A program made the position numbers and the translations under genes. Below are positions 34,933 through 44,453 of a stretch of 64,000 nucleotides of DNA, one piece after another. The DNA is from Nocardia sp. NBC_00565 (lineage in GTDB: Bacteria; Actinomycetota; Actinomycetes; Mycobacteriales; Mycobacteriaceae). The notes under the pieces were generated by a model. The model had not been told where the DNA came from and did not search any database. It worked only from the letters and a program-made list of their open reading frames with translations. The first letter of the stretch is position 1; the number at the start of each line of letters is the position of its first letter. The stretch spans positions 8,928,001 through 8,992,000 of the forward strand of contig NZ_CP107785.1 in the NCBI RefSeq assembly GCF_036345915.1. The letters run 5' to 3'.

Positions 34933-35667
34933 TCACGCCGGATCGGCGGCCGGGCGTCCGGCGCATACGCGCATGAACTCGTCGAACGACGTGGTGAACG
35001 AATCGCGGGCCGACTGCGCGGCGGCCATGGTGTCCGCGTCGTCGAAGATCGCGTCCGAACACTCCATGCTGAGGTGACCGATCAGCTGCCACGCGCCGAT
35101 GACCAGCCGCACCGGTAGCGCGTCGGGCTGGGTGCCGAACCGTTCGGCGAGTACGTCGGCGATCGCGGCGTTCTTGTCGTCGGCGAGTTCCATGCTCTGT
35201 GCGCTGACCGTCGGGCTGCTGCGCAGTATCCGCTGCATCTGCTGGAAGCGCCGGAACGAGATCGGTCCGTCGACGCTGTTCGCGGCAGCGTCGACGACCT
35301 GCAGAAAGGCCAAGCGCAGGGATTCCAACTCGTTGCCGGTGACCGGGAGGGCGCGCAGGCACTCGGCGATCGCGAGGCCGAAATCCTTGACCGGGCCGAG
35401 GACGATGTCTTCCTTGCTGTCGAAGTATCGGTTGATCGTGCGCGGTGACACGTCCGCGCCGTGTGCGATCTGCTCGACCGTCGTCGCATCGAATCCCTGT
35501 GCGTCGCAAAGGTCCAGCGCCATCTCGATGATGCGCAGCCGGGTCTGCTGCTTCTTGCGCTCGCGCAGGCCGACGCTCACGGGCGCGCTCGGCCCCGGAT
35601 TCGGGGTGGGGGGCGCGGTGTCGTCGGCCGCGGCGTCTACGCCGATCGGCGTCGATGACTCGAGCAT
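34933..35667 (-). CDS. TetR family regulator of the divergent MFS exporter
   Basis: 244 residues. HTH at about 45-90 (QTRLRIIEMALDLCDAQGFDATTVEQIAHGADVSPRTINRYFDSKEDI). The 40-residue N-terminal extension (Pro-rich) before the HTH is unusual and may be an over-long start; a start near VSVGLRERKK is possible. Divergent from the MFS exporter, with a perfect inverted repeat between. Confidence 0.85.
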   Translation of the reverse strand: MLESSTPIGVDAAADDTAPPTPNPGPSAPVSVGLRERKKQQTRLRIIEMALDLCDAQGFDATTVEQIAHGADVSPRTINRYFDSKEDIVLGPVKDFGLAIAECLRALPVTGNELESLRLAFLQVVDAAANSVDGPISFRRFQQMQRILRSSPTVSAQSMELADDKNAAIADVLAERFGTQPDALPVRLVIGAWQLIGHLSMECSDAIFDDADTMAAAQSARDSFTTSFDEFMRVCAGRPAADPA

Positions 35668-35712
35668 GGCCTCATATTAGCGCAATCGGGACGGTTTGTG
35701 TCTTTAACGGTC

Positions 35713-35733
35713 AAATGTCGGAATGCGACATTT
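35713..35733. promoter_or_regulatory. TetR operator AAATGTCG-N5-CGACATTT
   Basis: Perfect 8-bp inverted repeat around GAATG, in the TetR/MFS divergent region; a further half-site (ACAAATGTCTGTC) follows next to TTGACG at 35739, a likely -35 box. Confidence 0.75.
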
Positions 35734-35801
35734 TTCTCTTGACGACAAATGTCTGTCGATGACAGGATGGCTGCACTACTTCGGATGGCGAGGAGATCAA
35801 G

Positions 35802-37295
35802 ATGACCGAGACTGCGACAGCGGTTGACGTTTCGAAAAGACAGGGCAGTTCAGCGCGCTGGTTGGCCCTGGGGGTGATCGCGTTGGCCCAGCTCATGGTG
35901 GTGCTGGATGCGACCATCGTGACCATCTCGCTGCCGTTCGCACAACGTGATCTCGACATCAGCGATGGCAATCGGCAATGGATGCTCACCGCCTACACGC
36001 TGATCTTCGGCGGCCTGCTGCTGCTCGGCGGGCGGCTCGCGGACTACCTCGGCAGGCGCCGGGTCTTCATTGTCGGCCTGGTCGGTTTCGCGGGTGCTTC
36101 CGCGGTGGCCGGTCTCGCGCAGAACGGCGCGGAGCTGTTCGCCGGTCGGGCTCTGCAGGGCGCGTTCGCGGCTTTGCTTGCGCCCGCGGCACTTTCGCTG
36201 CTATCGGTGACCTTCACCGAGGCCAGGGAGCGCGCGACGGCGTTCGGTATCTTCGCCGGGATCTCCGCCGGTGGCGCCGCGCTCGGTCTCATCGCGGGCG
36301 GTGCGCTCACCGAGTACGCCTCGTGGCGCTGGTGCCTGCTGGTGAATACGCCGATCGCATTGCTCGCCCTGCTCGGCGCGCTGGCGTTTGTGGTGAAGGA
36401 CATACCGGTCCCGCGCACCGGCGGCTACGACGTGCCCGGCGCGGTCACCGTGACGCTCGGCCTGATCGCCATCGTGTACGGATTCAGCCGCGCCGCCGAG
36501 GACGGCTGGCTGGCCGGGAGCACCCTCGCACTGCTCGTCGTCGGTGTCGCCTTGCTGATCGCCTTCGTCGCCATCGAGCGACGTTCGTCGAATCCGCTAC
36601 TGCCGTTGCACATTCCCGGCGAGATCAACCGCGGCGGCGCCTTCCTGGCCGCGCTGCTGATCCCGATCGCGATGTTCGCGATGTTCCTGTTCCTGAGCTA
36701 CTACTTCCAGATCACCCTCGGCTATTCGTCGCTGAAGGCGGGCTTCGCCTTCCTGCCGTTCCCGGCGGGCATCGCGATCTCCGCCGGTGTCACCAGCGCG
36801 CTGCTGCCCAAGCTCGGCCCGCGGCCGCTGATGGTGGCGGGTGCCGTGCTCGGTGTCCTGGGCCTGCTGTGGCTGGCTCAGTTGAGCTACGGCGACAGCT
36901 ACGCGGCCAGCGTGCTGCCCGCTCAGTTGTTCATCGCGCTCGGTATGGGCCCGCTGTTCGTCGGCATGCAGACTGTTGCGCTGCATCAGGTCGAGGAAGC
37001 GGATTCGGGTGTGGCCAGTGCGTTGCTCAACGCGGCACAGCAGGTCGGCGGCGCGGTCGGCACCGCACTGCTGACCACCATCTCGGTGCAGACGGCCAAG
37101 TCCTACGCGGAGAGTCACGCGACGATCGACAACCTGATGGCACGTGCCTCGATTCACAGCTACGACGTCGCGTTCTATGTCGGCGCCGGATTCTTCCTCG
37201 CCGCGATTCCGGTGATCGCGTTGATGATCCGGGACAAGCCGGAGAACCTGATCGAGGGCTCCGAGGAGGGCGCGCGGATTCCGGTCGCGGTCTGA
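35802..37295 (+). CDS. MFS drug exporter, DHA2 (14-TMS) type
   Basis: 497 residues. DHA2/EmrB-QacA features: motif D1 LDATIVTISLPFAQRDL in TM1, motif A GRLADYLGRRRVF, motif C-like ISAGGAALGLIAGG in TM5, and 14 predicted hydrophobic segments. Proton-driven export of cationic or lipophilic drugs. ATG preceded by GAGGAG. Likely repressed by the divergent TetR. Followed by a perfect 15-bp hairpin. Confidence 0.9.
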   Translation: MTETATAVDVSKRQGSSARWLALGVIALAQLMVVLDATIVTISLPFAQRDLDISDGNRQWMLTAYTLIFGGLLLLGGRLADYLGRRRVFIVGLVGFAGASAVAGLAQNGAELFAGRALQGAFAALLAPAALSLLSVTFTEARERATAFGIFAGISAGGAALGLIAGGALTEYASWRWCLLVNTPIALLALLGALAFVVKDIPVPRTGGYDVPGAVTVTLGLIAIVYGFSRAAEDGWLAGSTLALLVVGVALLIAFVAIERRSSNPLLPLHIPGEINRGGAFLAALLIPIAMFAMFLFLSYYFQITLGYSSLKAGFAFLPFPAGIAISAGVTSALLPKLGPRPLMVAGAVLGVLGLLWLAQLSYGDSYAASVLPAQLFIALGMGPLFVGMQTVALHQVEEADSGVASALLNAAQQVGGAVGTALLTTISVQTAKSYAESHATIDNLMARASIHSYDVAFYVGAGFFLAAIPVIALMIRDKPENLIEGSEEGARIPVAV

Positions 37296-37308
37296 TCGCG
37301 AAATAGCC

Positions 37309-37343
37309 TGTCCGGGTATCGCATCCGCTGCGATACCCGGACA
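37309..37343 (+). terminator. Hairpin terminator after MFS gene
   Basis: A perfect 15-bp stem (TGTCCGGGTATCGCA / TGCGATACCCGGACA) with loop TCCGC, starting 14 bases after the MFS stop. Confidence 0.85.
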
Positions 37344-37581
37344 TTGCTGTGGTGCGCGCCACTCCCGGCCTACTTGTCGGTAACAATTTCGGGCAGGTTC
37401 ACATGGGGGGCTGCCCGCGCGGTGCGGTCGTTGGCAGCAGTACGCTTGTCTTGTTTGCACCACATGTCTCGCGGACAACGCGGGGCATATACGTTGTCTG
37501 TTGGAACAGCTGGGGTCCGCTCACAAGCGTGTTCGCCTGGCCGTGCAATAAGGGCACCATCCTAGGAGGACACGAAGATCC

Positions 37582-38799
37582 ATGTCCAAGATCAAGGTTG
37601 AAGGCACCGTCGTCGAACTCGACGGCGACGAGATGACCCGGATCATCTGGCAGTTCATCAAGGACAAGCTGATCCACCCGTATCTCGATGTGAACCTGGA
37701 GTATTACGACCTCGGTATCGAGTATCGGGACAAAACAGACGACCAGGTCACCATTGATGCGGCGAATGCCATCAAAGAGCACGGCGTCGGTGTCAAATGT
37801 GCCACCATCACCCCCGACGAGGCCCGGGTCGAGGAATTCGGCCTGAAGAAGATGTGGCGCTCGCCCAACGGCACCATTCGCAACATTCTCGGCGGCACCA
37901 TTTTCCGCGCGCCGATCATCATCTCGAACGTGCCGCGTCTGGTTCCCGGTTGGACCAAGCCGATCATTATCGGCCGCCACGCGTTCGGTGACCAGTACCG
38001 CGCCACCGACTTCAAGGTGTTCCAGAGCGGCACGGTCACGCTCACCTTCACCCCGGACGACGGCAGCGAGCCGATCGTGCACGAGGTCGTGCAGATGCCC
38101 GAGGACGGCGGCGTCGTGATGGGCATGTACAACTTCAAGAAGTCCATCGAGGACTTCGCGCGCGCGACGTTCAACTACGGCCTGCAGCAGAACTACCCGG
38201 TGTACATGTCGACGAAGAACACCATCCTCAAGGCCTACGACGGCATGTTCAAGGACACCTTCCAGGAAGTCTTCGACGCCGAGTTCAAGACCCAGTTCGA
38301 CGCCGCGGGCCTCACCTACGAGCACCGCCTCATCGACGATATGGTCGCCTCCTCCATGAAGTGGGAGGGTGGCTACGTCTGGGCCTGCAAGAACTACGAC
38401 GGCGACGTGCAGTCCGACACCGTGGCCCAGGGCTTCGGCTCGCTCGGCCTGATGACCTCGGTGCTGCTCACCCCGGACGGCAAGACCTGTGAGGCCGAGG
38501 CCGCGCACGGCACCGTCACCCGGCACTACCGCCAGCACCAGCAGGGCAAGCCGACCTCGACCAACCCGATCGCGTCGATCTTCGCCTGGACCCGAGGCCT
38601 CGAGCATCGCGGCAAGCTGGACAACACCCCCGAGGTGATCGGCTTCGCGCAGACCCTCGAGGACGTCGTCATCAAGACCGTCGAGGGCGGCCAGATGACC
38701 AAGGACCTGGCTGCGCTGGTCGGCGGCGATCAGGGCTATCTGAGCACCGAGGAGTTCCTCGGCGCGCTCGATGTCAACCTGGCCCGCGCCCTGCGCTGA
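37582..38799 (+). CDS. icd: NADP-dependent isocitrate dehydrogenase
   Basis: 405 residues, ATG preceded by AGGAGG. Homodimeric eukaryotic-type [20 protein letters not shown], the substrate-binding Ser/Asn in [34 protein letters not shown] (metal Asp) and [18 protein letters not shown] (NADP loop). Oxidatively decarboxylates isocitrate to 2-oxoglutarate in the TCA cycle. Monocistronic with a terminator-like hairpin downstream. Neighbourhood with metX/metY as in mycobacteria. Confidence 0.96.
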   Translation: MSKIKVEGTVVELDGDEMTRIIWQFIKDKLIHPYLDVNLEYYDLGIEYRDKTDDQVTIDAANAIKEHGVGVKCATITPDEARVEEFGLKKMWRSPNGTIRNILGGTIFRAPIIISNVPRLVPGWTKPIIIGRHAFGDQYRATDFKVFQSGTVTLTFTPDDGSEPIVHEVVQMPEDGGVVMGMYNFKKSIEDFARATFNYGLQQNYPVYMSTKNTILKAYDGMFKDTFQEVFDAEFKTQFDAAGLTYEHRLIDDMVASSMKWEGGYVWACKNYDGDVQSDTVAQGFGSLGLMTSVLLTPDGKTCEAEAAHGTVTRHYRQHQQGKPTSTNPIASIFAWTRGLEHRGKLDNTPEVIGFAQTLEDVVIKTVEGGQMTKDLAALVGGDQGYLSTEEFLGALDVNLARALR

Positions 38800-38854
38800 C
38801 TCGGTTGAACTGAATATCCCGGCGCTGGAGCATTCCGGCGCCGGGCGCGACATA

Positions 38855-38890
38855 CGGGCACCCGCACCACACCGGTGGTACGGGTGCCCG
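38855..38890 (+). terminator. Hairpin terminator after icd
   Basis: A 16-bp stem with one internal mismatch, CGGGCACCCG-C-ACCAC pairing with GTGGT-A-CGGGTGCCCG, loop ACCG, 55 bases after the icd stop. Confidence 0.82.
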
Positions 38891-39033
38891 CACTGTTTCC
38901 GGGAGCTGGTTGCTCGGTGCGTGCCCGAAATGGGCGGTATCGCGATGATCTGGACGATTTCTTCATGCTGACGTGGGCGAACTCACGTCTACCCGGGGAA
39001 GCGGATCCGGCTGCTCGGCGGTTACATGAACAC

Positions 39034-40260
39034 GTGACCGGACTCGTTGCCACGCAGACTCCCGCGCGCCCCGAGGCCGAGCGGACGGACTGGCATATTC
39101 CGGCGATGCTGGCGCTCGCGCTCGGCGGATTCGGCATCGGCACTACCGAATTCGTCACCATGGGTTTGCTACCGGATATCGCGAGCGCCATGGACGTTTC
39201 CGAACCGCAGGCGGGTTACGCGGTCTCGGCCTATGCACTCGGTGTCGTGGTCGGCGCTCCCGTGATTGCCGCGCTCTGTGCGCGGGTGCCGCGCAAGCGC
39301 CTGCTCGTGCTGCTGATGGTCGCGTTCACACTGGGTAATGCGGCGACCGTGCTCGCGCCGAGTTTTTCGACGCTGGTGATCGCACGCTTCGTCTCCGGCT
39401 TGCCACATGGCGCATACTTCGGCGTCGCATCGCTGGCCGCCGCGACGCTCGCGCCGGTTGGCCAGCGGGCCAAGGCGATTGCCGCGGTTATGCTGGGGTT
39501 GAGCGCCGCCAACGTTGTCGGCGTTCCCAGTGCGACCTGGCTGGGTCAGCATCTCGGCTGGCGCAACGCCTACGTGGTGGTCGCATTGATCGGCCTGGCA
39601 ACCGTGGCCGCGCTACTGCGCTTCGTCCCGGAACTCACCGGCATCAAAACCACCAACCCACTGACCGAACTCGGCGCACTGCGCCGTTCGCAGGTGCTGC
39701 TCACCCTGGCGGTCGGCGCCATTGGCTTCGGCGGCATGTTCGCGGTCTACACCTACATCACCACCACGCTGACCGACGTCGCTGGTATGCCACTCGGCCT
39801 TGTCCCACTGGTGCTCATGCTCTTCGGTCTCGGCATGGTGGCCGGCAATATCGTCGGCGGCGTACTGGCCGACCGCGGCGTGGACCACGCGATCTATGTC
39901 GCGATGATCGCCATGCTCGTCATCCTCGCGGCCTTCATTGCCGCCGCGCACAATCCGTACACCGCGGCCATCGGCGCATTCCTGATCGGTGCTTCCGGTG
40001 CGTCGCTGTCCCCGGGCCTGCAGACCCGCCTCATGGACGTGGCCGCCGACGCCCAAACCCTCGCCGCCGCCCTCAACCACGCCGCCCTCAATATCGCCAA
40101 CGCCGCGGGAGCATGGCTGGGCGGCCTGGTCATCGCCGCCGGCCTCGGCTACACCGCACCCGCCGTCATCGGTGCGGGCCTGGCGGTTCTCGGCGTCCTG
40201 CTGTTCACGCTGACCACCTGGGCGGCTCGCCGAACGGCTACGTACTCGGTTGCAAGCTGA
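39034..40260 (+). CDS. MFS transporter, DHA1 type
   Basis: 408 residues from GTG 39034; the frame runs up to 38875, and an in-frame ATG at 38965 lacks a ribosome site. Twelve hydrophobic segments, TTEFVTMGLLPDIASAMDVSEPQAGY (TM1-2 of the AraJ/PbuE-like DHA1 group) and PRKRLLVLLMVAFTLGNAATVLAPS. Probable exporter of a small metabolite. Its end overlaps the convergent deazaflavin-type gene by 23 bases. Confidence 0.85.
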   Translation: MTGLVATQTPARPEAERTDWHIPAMLALALGGFGIGTTEFVTMGLLPDIASAMDVSEPQAGYAVSAYALGVVVGAPVIAALCARVPRKRLLVLLMVAFTLGNAATVLAPSFSTLVIARFVSGLPHGAYFGVASLAAATLAPVGQRAKAIAAVMLGLSAANVVGVPSATWLGQHLGWRNAYVVVALIGLATVAALLRFVPELTGIKTTNPLTELGALRRSQVLLTLAVGAIGFGGMFAVYTYITTTLTDVAGMPLGLVPLVLMLFGLGMVAGNIVGGVLADRGVDHAIYVAMIAMLVILAAFIAAAHNPYTAAIGAFLIGASGASLSPGLQTRLMDVAADAQTLAAALNHAALNIANAAGAWLGGLVIAAGLGYTAPAVIGAGLAVLGVLLFTLTTWAARRTATYSVAS

Positions 40261-40648
40261 CGACCGGAATCACTCGGCTGGTCTTGGTCTCGTAGTCGGC
40301 GAAGCCGGGCATGACCGCCACCATCGCGGCGTAGAGCCGATCGCGCTCGGGTCCCTCGGTGATCGCGGTGGCGGTGGCCGCGACGGTTTCGGTGCCGATC
40401 TCCAGCGAGACCTTCGGGTGGGCCAGCAGATTGTGGTACCAATCCGGGTTTTCGGGCGCGCCGGCCTTGGACGCGATGATCACCAGCCGGTCGCCGTCGC
40501 GGATGTAGGCCGCCGGGTTCGTGCGTGGCAGACCGCTTTTCGCGCCGGTCGTGGTGAGCAGCAGTAGGTCCTTGCCTTCGAATGGGCCGCCCACCTTGCC
40601 TTTGTTGGCCCGGAACTCCTCGATGATGGTGGTATTCCAGTCGGTCAT
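40238..40648 (-). CDS. Deazaflavin (F420)-dependent nitroreductase family protein
   Basis: 136 residues from ATG 40648 with GAGGAG upstream. Ddn/FDOR-B type: PFEGKDLLLLTTTGAKSGLPRTNP, LVIIASKAGAPENPDWYHNLLAHPKVSLEIG. Mycobacterial homologues use F420H2 to reduce quinones or nitroimidazoles at the membrane. F420 binding here is by family inference. Confidence 0.88.
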   Translation of the reverse strand: MTDWNTTIIEEFRANKGKVGGPFEGKDLLLLTTTGAKSGLPRTNPAAYIRDGDRLVIIASKAGAPENPDWYHNLLAHPKVSLEIGTETVAATATAITEGPERDRLYAAMVAVMPGFADYETKTSRVIPVVSLQPST

Positions 40649-40733
40649 CTGCGCTCCTCGATCGAAGGATCGGTTTGGAGGTAATCGTCGCGGATGGTGG
40701 TGCACTCCGCAGGCCCTTGGCGATTACTTCGAC

Positions 40734-41312
40734 TTATCGTTCGGTGATGCACAGGAGACGATCGACGAGAGTGTCGACGTAATCATCGGTGAGCGGGCCG
40801 GTGCCGAAGAGGGTGCGGGTGTACATGGGGGCCAGGATGATGTCGACGACCTGGAGTACATCGGGGGCGTGTTCGCCGCGGGCGGCGGCCCGGTCGAGCA
40901 TGCGCTGGACCTGCTCGACTCGGTCGGCCAGGAACTGGTCGCGGGTTCGTTCGCCGGCCTCGCCGGTATCGATGAGCGCGAGGATGGAGCGCAATAGCGC
41001 AAGTCCGTTGGGGCCGTTCACATCTCGCGCCGCCTGCGTCGCATAGGCGCGCAGGTCGCCGTCGAGGGTGCCGGTATCCGGCATGGCCGAATCGGTGGTG
41101 AGTCGGTCGACGGTGACCTCCATGGCCAATGCCTCGAGATTGCCCCAGCGGCGGTAGATGCTGGTGTCCGCCACGCCGGCGCGGGCCGCGACCTCGGCGA
41201 CGGTGAAGTTCCCGTACCCCCGTTCGGCGACGAGTTCGGTGACCGCCTGATGCACCGCCGCACGCACGCGGGCGCTGCGGCCGCCCGGGCGGCGGGCTCG
41301 TTGTTCTTCCAT
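40734..41312 (-). CDS. TetR family regulator
   Basis: 192 residues. HTH at about 15-60 (RVRAAVHQAVTELVAERGYGNFTVAEVAARAGVADTSIYRRWGNLEAL). Helical C-terminal domain of TetR_C_16 style. Divergent from the TIGR03086 gene, with inverted AACGCAGTT/AACTGCGTT sites between. Confidence 0.88.
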   Translation of the reverse strand: MEEQRARRPGGRSARVRAAVHQAVTELVAERGYGNFTVAEVAARAGVADTSIYRRWGNLEALAMEVTVDRLTTDSAMPDTGTLDGDLRAYATQAARDVNGPNGLALLRSILALIDTGEAGERTRDQFLADRVEQVQRMLDRAAARGEHAPDVLQVVDIILAPMYTRTLFGTGPLTDDYVDTLVDRLLCITER

Positions 41313-41323
41313 GCACCTACCTT

Positions 41324-41394
41324 AACGCAGTTTCAACTTGCGTTTGTGTTCGAGTGGGCGTTAGTCTGTCATTAACACCGATATGAACTGCGTT
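41324..41394. promoter_or_regulatory. Operator half-sites AACGCAGTT ... AACTGCGTT
   Basis: AACGCAGTT at 41324-41332 (with TTGCGTT following at 41338, forming AACGCA-N9-TGCGTT) and its inverted copy AACTGCGTT at 41386-41394. They bracket the divergent promoter region of the TetR and TIGR03086 genes. Confidence 0.6.
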
Positions 41395-41418
41395 TAGACA
41401 ACCTTTCAGGAGCATGAC

Positions 41419-41979
41419 ATGAACGACATGATCAACCGCATCGACCGGGCCATCGAGATGTCGGCGGCCGTTGTCGCGGGCATTCCGGCCGATCGGATGA
41501 CCGCGCCGACACCCTGCGTCGACTGGGATGTCCGCGAGGTGCTCAACCATCTGGTGGGCGGGATGAACATCTTCGCCGCTCAACTGCGCGGCGTGGAACC
41601 GGGCCGGGAGCACCACGACGACTGGCTCGGCGCCGCGCCGCACGCCGCCTACGCCGCCGCGGCCGTCGTCGACATGGCGGCATGGCATCGCTCCGACGCG
41701 CTCGAACGGACGGTGCGCCTCGGCTTCGGCGAGGTCCCGGGTCCGATGGCGGCGGTGATCCATCTGACCGAGGTACTCGTGCACGGCATTGATCTGGCGG
41801 TCGCGACCGGCCAGGAGTCGCTGCTCGACCAGCAACTGTGTGCGGAAATGCTCGCGATCATGCGGAACATGGGCATGGACAACTTCCGCGGGCCCGGCAT
41901 GTTCGGCCCCGAACTCCCGGCGGTCGCCGATGCGCCCGCGCACCGCCAACTGTCCGCCTATCTCGGCCGCTCATTCTGA
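41419..41979 (+). CDS. TIGR03086 family DinB-like metal-binding protein
   Basis: 186 residues. Mycothiol-dependent maleylpyruvate isomerase/DinB-like helical bundle: PTPCVDWDVREVLNHLVGGMNIFA (metal His) and HLTEVLVHGIDLAVATGQ (Glu/His). Such proteins are thiol-dependent transferases; the substrate is unknown. Divergent from the TetR above. Confidence 0.85.
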   Translation: MNDMINRIDRAIEMSAAVVAGIPADRMTAPTPCVDWDVREVLNHLVGGMNIFAAQLRGVEPGREHHDDWLGAAPHAAYAAAAVVDMAAWHRSDALERTVRLGFGEVPGPMAAVIHLTEVLVHGIDLAVATGQESLLDQQLCAEMLAIMRNMGMDNFRGPGMFGPELPAVADAPAHRQLSAYLGRSF

Positions 41980-41998
41980 ACGGGCCACCTCGCATAGA

Positions 41999-42016
41999 AC
42001 ATGCAGATCTGTATGT
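41999..42016. promoter_or_regulatory. Operator ACATGCA-N4-TGTATGT before TetR gene
   Basis: ACATGCAGATCTGTATGT, near-perfect inverted repeat, 18 bases upstream of the TetR ATG. The same motif occurs before the beta-oxidation operon at 43083. Confidence 0.75.
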
Positions 42017-42033
42017 AAGTGTAGAATTGCCGG

Positions 42034-42690
42034 ATGACCAGGTCAGCAGAGCCCAAGCGGCGCCGCACGCAGGAGCAGCGCAGCAGTGAGATGCGCACCC
42101 GGCTGCTCGACGCGACCATTGATTGCCTGGTCGAATACGGATACGCGGGGACCACGACACCGCGGGTCGCCGAGCGTGCCGGTGTCACGCGCGGGGCGCA
42201 GGTGCATCATTTCGGATCCAAGACCGACCTGGTCGTCGCGGCCATCAGCCATCTGGCGCAGTTGCGCGCGGAGACCGCGATGCGCGAGATGGGCAAGGTC
42301 CAGGCCGTTGACGATCCGGTCGGGGCGGCCCTGGAATTTCTGTGGGAGTTGCATCAGGGACCGCTGTTCATCGCGACCGCGGAACTCTGGGTGGCCGGCC
42401 GGACCGATCCGGTGCTGGCCTCGGCGATGGAGAAGGTCGAGCCGTTCGTCAATAACGCGGTGCTGATGTCGGTCGCCCGGTTCGTACCGGATGAGATGCG
42501 GCGCAAGGAAGCTCGCGATTTCATCTACACCGCCATGGACGCGCTGCGCGGAATTCTGGTGTCGAACTTCATCGATCCCGATAGTGAACGGGCGCACCGG
42601 CGTTGGCGGCGTGCCTCGGTGCATCTGCGAGATATCGCGACCGCCGCGCTGGCGGGACAGGTACCCGCCGTCCAGCCGCAGGCCGAGTAG
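42034..42690 (+). CDS. TetR regulator of the beta-oxidation operon
   Basis: 218 residues. HTH at about 20-65 (EMRTRLLDATIDCLVEYGYAGTTTPRVAERAGVTRGAQVHHFGSKTDL); the C-terminal domain resembles acyl-CoA/lipid-sensing TetR proteins. The operator at 41999 overlaps its promoter and matching sites occur before the thiolase, which implies autoregulation and control of 43177-48126; inferred from motif identity. Confidence 0.85.
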   Translation: MTRSAEPKRRRTQEQRSSEMRTRLLDATIDCLVEYGYAGTTTPRVAERAGVTRGAQVHHFGSKTDLVVAAISHLAQLRAETAMREMGKVQAVDDPVGAALEFLWELHQGPLFIATAELWVAGRTDPVLASAMEKVEPFVNNAVLMSVARFVPDEMRRKEARDFIYTAMDALRGILVSNFIDPDSERAHRRWRRASVHLRDIATAALAGQVPAVQPQAE

Positions 42691-42989
42691 GCCGGCCGCT
42701 CAGGTCGGCGTCTTGCCGGACGGGTTACTTCAGGAGTTCACCGCGAGGAATATCGGTCGTTCCAGGTAGGTCTTGGTGACCCGAAGTTGGTCCAGGGCGG
42801 CGAGCCGGAGTGGGCGGCGGTCACGTTGGTCTGACCGATGACCACCAGCTCTGCGGCCGGCCGACCCGGCCGCGATGGATCTCCACATCACGGTGTGGCG
42901 TGATGGCCATCACAGCAATCACTTTCGGCTGGGTGCGATCCGGCTGTGGCGATCGCTGGAGATGCCTGCTACCAGCGCATACTGGCTAC

Positions 42990-43011
42990 ACATACACGGC
43001 TAGCTGTATGT
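42990..43011. promoter_or_regulatory. Second operator, ACATACA-N8-TGTATGT
   Basis: Half-sites ACATACA (42990-42996) and TGTATGT (43005-43011), identical to those of the 43083 site but spaced by 8 instead of 4 bases. Probably a weaker auxiliary site. Confidence 0.6.
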
Positions 43012-43082
43012 AGCCACGTATGCGCAATTACCTCGCTATTTTCTGAGAGTGGCAGCTTTTCCGGTACCTATCTTGCCATGTT

Positions 43083-43100
43083 ACATACAACTCTGTATGT
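43083..43100. promoter_or_regulatory. Primary operator ACATACA-N4-TGTATGT
   Basis: ACATACAACTCTGTATGT, a perfect 7-bp inverted repeat with the same spacing as the site at 41999, 76 bases before the thiolase start. Confidence 0.78.
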
Positions 43101-43176
43101 TTGTTGCCAGTTCGATCCGCTGGATCGGCCACCGTCGTCCGCCACTGGCGTGGACGGCCCTACCTGAGGGAGTTCG

Positions 43177-44382
43177 ATGACGAACAAGGTCTACGTCGTC
43201 GGCGTCGGCATGACGAAGTTCGAGAAGCCGGGCCGTCGCAAGAACGAGGACGGCAGCGCCTGGGACTACCCAGATATGGCTCGGGAATCGGGCACCAAGG
43301 CGCTCGCCGACGCGGGCATCGATTACCGCGAGGTCGAGCAGGCCTATGTCGGGTACGTCTACGGCGAATCCACTTCCGGCCAGCGCGCGGTCTACGAACT
43401 CGGCATGACCGGCATCCCGGTGGTCAACGTCAACAACAACTGTTCCACCGGATCTACCGCGCTTTTCCTTGCGGCGCAGGCGATTCGGGGCGGGTTGGCG
43501 GAATGCACGCTGGCGCTCGGTTTCGAGAAGATGCAGCCGGGCTCGCTGGGTTCCACCTGGGACGACCGCGAACAGCCGATGGCCAAGCACGTCATGGCGC
43601 TGGCCGAGATCTCCGAGGTGCTGTTCCCGGTGGCGCCGTGGATGTTCGGTGCGGCCGGTCGCGAGCACATGAAGCAATACGGCACCACCGCTGAGCATTT
43701 CGCGAAGATCGGCTACAAGAACCACAAGCATTCGGTGAACAATCCGTATTCACAGTTCCAGGACGAGTATTCGCTCGACGACATCCTGGGCTCGCGGATG
43801 ATCTACGACCCGCTCACCAAGCTGCAGTGCTCGCCGACCTCCGACGGTTCCGGTGCGGTCATCCTGGCCGGCGAGGACTTCGTGAACTCGCACGACCTCG
43901 CGGCGCAGGCGGTGGAGATCGTCGGCCAGGCGATGACCACCGATTTCGCCTCCACCTTCGACAACACCGCCAAGAACCTCATCGGCTACGACATGAATGT
44001 CCAAGCCGCGCGGAAGGTCTACGAGCAGGCCGGGCTCGGTGCGCAGGACTTCCAGGTCATCGAGCTGCACGACTGCTTCTCCGCCAACGAACTGCTGCTC
44101 TATGAGGCCCTCGGGCTCTGCGGCGAGGGCGAGGCCGGAAAGCTCATCGACGATAACCAGACCACCTACGGCGGCAAGTGGGTCGTGAACCCCTCCGGCG
44201 GACTGATCTCCAAGGGACATCCCTTGGGCGCAACCGGTTTGGCGCAGTGCTCCGAGCTCACCTGGCAGCTGCGCGGCACTGCCGACAAGCGTCAGGTCGA
44301 CAACGTCACCGCCGCACTGCAGCACAACATCGGACTCGGTGGCGCTGCCGTCGTTACCGCGTACCAGCGCGCTGATCGCTGA
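43177..44382 (+). CDS. SCP-x-type 3-oxoacyl-CoA thiolase / lipid-transfer protein
   Basis: 401 residues. Closely follows the thiolase half of animal SCP-x: [17 protein letters not shown] with nucleophile Cys89, [53 protein letters not shown] with His348 and [15 protein letters not shown]. Cleaves branched or sterol side-chain 3-oxoacyl-CoAs. First gene of a five-gene operon that contains every other beta-oxidation step. The SCP2 sterol-carrier domain is absent. Confidence 0.9.
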   Translation: MTNKVYVVGVGMTKFEKPGRRKNEDGSAWDYPDMARESGTKALADAGIDYREVEQAYVGYVYGESTSGQRAVYELGMTGIPVVNVNNNCSTGSTALFLAAQAIRGGLAECTLALGFEKMQPGSLGSTWDDREQPMAKHVMALAEISEVLFPVAPWMFGAAGREHMKQYGTTAEHFAKIGYKNHKHSVNNPYSQFQDEYSLDDILGSRMIYDPLTKLQCSPTSDGSGAVILAGEDFVNSHDLAAQAVEIVGQAMTTDFASTFDNTAKNLIGYDMNVQAARKVYEQAGLGAQDFQVIELHDCFSANELLLYEALGLCGEGEAGKLIDDNQTTYGGKWVVNPSGGLISKGHPLGATGLAQCSELTWQLRGTADKRQVDNVTAALQHNIGLGGAAVVTAYQRADR

Positions 44383-44453
44383 GCTTGCGGCGTCGATCCA
44401 ACACAGCGCTGACATTCCAACTGCCGCAACAACACTCGACGAGGAGTCGAACC

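Larger units (their letters stand above)
42691..43176. other. 486-base leader/control region of beta-oxidation operon
   Basis: No intact gene. On the minus strand the reading LRVTKTYLERPIFLAVNS ending near 42728 looks like a decayed C-terminus of unknown family. Two regulatory sites lie at 42990-43011 and 43083-43100. Confidence 0.45.

Noticed and set aside
37399..38853. 484-residue minus-strand ORF opposite icd
   Set aside because: Complementary-frame artefact of a strongly conserved gene.
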